Positions 62,743-64,000 of a stretch of 64,000 nt of DNA are shown here, piece after piece. The DNA is from Flavobacterium sp. UBA2787. GTDB taxonomy: Bacteria > Bacteroidota > Bacteroidia > Flavobacteriales > Flavobacteriaceae. The stretch covers positions 124,001 through 188,000 of the forward strand of contig DEHZ01000015.1 in the NCBI GenBank assembly GCA_002352205.1, given 5' to 3'. The position numbers and the translations under genes are program-made. The number at the start of each line of letters is the position of its first letter. Position 1 is the first letter of the stretch. The notes beneath the pieces are model-generated. The model saw only the letters and a list, made by a program, of their open reading frames with translations, was not told the origin of the DNA and did no database searches.

Positions 62743-64000
62743 TTAAAATTTATAACTGTAATTTTTACTAGGAGAAGTTGGATTATTGACATAAATTGCG
62801 TCCTCTCTAAAGTGAACCATTATAGTTGAGTGCCGCACACCACCTTTAACATTAACAGCAGTAAAAGGACTAGCTTCAGCTCCTCCAGATAATCCTCCAT
62901 AAACACTAACCCAAGTAACTTTTCCATTTGGATTAACTGCAACATCTACGCCAACCTGTCCACCTATTCCGGGTGTTAATCCCGCTTCAACATAACCAGA
63001 GTATCCTAAAAAATCCATAGCACTAATCTCACTGACTGTACCATTATATTGCTTTATCGAACCATAAATTGAAGCTGTCACCTCAGCACCATCTCCTATT
63101 GAAACTGAAGGGCCAATTGTTAAATAAGGCACAAAGCTTCTATCTTTACCTCTAATTATCCAATTAAACTCTAAATCTATATCACCTCCCAAAAATACAT
63201 TAAAAGCATAACCTCCTCCGATTGAAAATCCATCTCCAGTTTTATTTCTTATAAATTCACTATTCCATAAGTGTTTACTATCTGTTTTAGTTGAATAGAT
63301 TGAATTTAAAACAATTTCATCTAAAACACTACCATTTCCATTTTTTATAACATATGAATCCTTGATACCGTATCGATAATTAGTGTTAATTGCTTCAGGG
63401 TTTTCAAATCTATCACCTTGAAAACCTCTAAACGCCCACGCTACATCCCTCCAAAATTTTGATGACCATCCTCCATCAGAATCAATACTGCTAATAGGGT
63501 TATTATCCATCCCTAAATATGGCGAATGATATTGTCCATAAGGGTCGGGCGTAAGCCATCTTCCTAATCTTCCATCCCAAAGTCTGAGTTGAAAAGCTTC
63601 CATTCCAGTTTCACCGTCTTTTTCTTGGCCTTGATAAGCATATCGGTAACTACCGTCTAACGAGTTTCTTTCTGGTAACTGTTCTCCAAAAGGGTAATAA
63701 TCGGCATAGGAAAGTAATGCAACTAGATTCGGGTTTGAGCTGTCTTTTTGCACTACTGCTCGGACATTGCCTAAGTGATCCGTTATTTGATAACTTCTAG
63801 TTTCAGAATTAAACACTGTTTTGTAACATACTCCTAATCGTGTTGCACCATATATTGGCATTTCTATTTGTCTTATTATGTCAATTACAGGTTTATTATA
63901 AACAGACATTATATTTCCGGATAGGTCAAGTAGATAATACGTTGTGCTTTGTAATGTGTTAGGTTGTATGGTGCTATAACTTTCTTTTCTTATACGTTGG
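62743..64000 (-). CDS. RHS-repeat protein, C-terminal part (5' end outside window)
   Basis: The frame is open to the window edge (YYLLDLSGNIMSVYN precedes the first ATG), so the gene begins beyond it. RHS core features: ITDHLGNVRAVV, YYPFGEQLPERN, YAYQGQEKDGETGMEAFQLR cut to its first part, RLGRWLTPDPYGQY and YLGMDNNPISSIDSDG, the core that encapsulates and cleaves off a variable tip. The remaining ~240 residues form a glycine-rich beta-type tip domain of unknown activity. Possibly a contact-dependent toxin or surface protein. Confidence 0.85.
   Translation of the reverse strand, partial: QRIRKESYSTIQPNTLQSTTYYLLDLSGNIMSVYNKPVIDIIRQIEMPIYGATRLGVCYKTVFNSETRSYQITDHLGNVRAVVQKDSSNPNLVALLSYADYYPFGEQLPERNSLDGSYRYAYQGQEKDGETGMEAFQLRLWDGRLGRWLTPDPYGQYHSPYLGMDNNPISSIDSDGGWSSKFWRDVAWAFRGFQGDRFENPEAINTNYRYGIKDSYVIKNGNGSVLDEIVLNSIYSTKTDSKHLWNSEFIRNKTGDGFSIGGGYAFNVFLGGDIDLEFNWIIRGKDRSFVPYLTIGPSVSIGDGAEVTASIYGSIKQYNGTVSEISAMDFLGYSGYVEAGLTPGIGGQVGVDVAVNPNGKVTWVSVYGGLSGGAEASPFTAVNVKGGVRHSTIMVHFREDAIYVNNPTSPSKNYSYKF

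Overview
The window looks like a chromosomal segment of a Flavobacteriaceae bacterium, most likely Flavobacterium or a close relative. The evidence is low GC, frequent TAnnTTTG (-7) promoter boxes typical of Bacteroidota placed close to start codons with almost no Shine-Dalgarno sequences, a PorZ homologue, a gliding-motility/T9SS type B C-terminal domain protein, and a GH92 alpha-mannosidase. No rRNA, intact tRNA or CRISPR array was found.

Region 1 (1-14.9 kb) is ordinary core and metabolic content. It holds a 5'-truncated GH92 mannosidase, a secreted protein of unknown function, an omega-amidase-like nitrilase, an Ig-like lipoprotein, ComF, glycyl-tRNA synthetase, a LytS-type kinase with an overlapping LytTR regulator, a CPA2 cation/proton antiporter, and an arsenic operon (arsR, DUF6428 gene, acr3, arsC) with an operator lying on the arsR start codon.

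Region 2 (15.1-20.6 kb) is the most original part. In order it has a LytTR regulator whose receiver carries Glu at the phospho-acceptor position, a 65-residue secreted precursor with two identical 19-residue repeats (six synonymous and no non-synonymous differences), a lipoprotein-type TPR sensor histidine kinase, a LuxR/NarL-type response regulator, and three tandem small-RNA-like genes. Each RNA gene has three 8-bp direct repeats exactly 22 bp apart, resembling LytTR operators, then a -7 box and a Rho-independent terminator whose stem co-varies between copies. I infer a peptide-signalling circuit with a redundant regulatory-RNA output.

Region 3 (20.7-36.4 kb) is housekeeping: thiL, DinB-family and WYL-regulator genes, lepA, dusB, a MATE pump, a LolC/E-like permease, rbfA, a trans-sulfuration enzyme, gdhA and porZ, with several dispersed palindromic repeats.

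Region 4 (36.8-57.7 kb) is an integrated defence island flanked by degenerate 3' ends of a tRNA gene (tRNA-Asn-like at the left) and by near-identical paired direct repeats. It carries a C5-methyltransferase with a BglII/BstYI-type endonuclease, a second nuclease-like gene and a controller protein; a SIR2-HerA-KTSC operon; an orphan polymerase-palm-like protein; an orphan C5-methyltransferase; a serine recombinase; a tyrosine integrase with a probable excisionase behind a structured leader; and a three-gene operon (CxxC protein, DUF262/DUF1524 GmrSD-like protein, DUF3883 protein) that may be an undescribed defence system. No relaxase or conjugation genes were seen.

Region 5 (57.8-64 kb) holds a large gliding-motility C-terminal domain protein with about 93-residue repeats, a DUF2059 protein, a small membrane protein, and the C-terminal part of an RHS protein that runs off the window.
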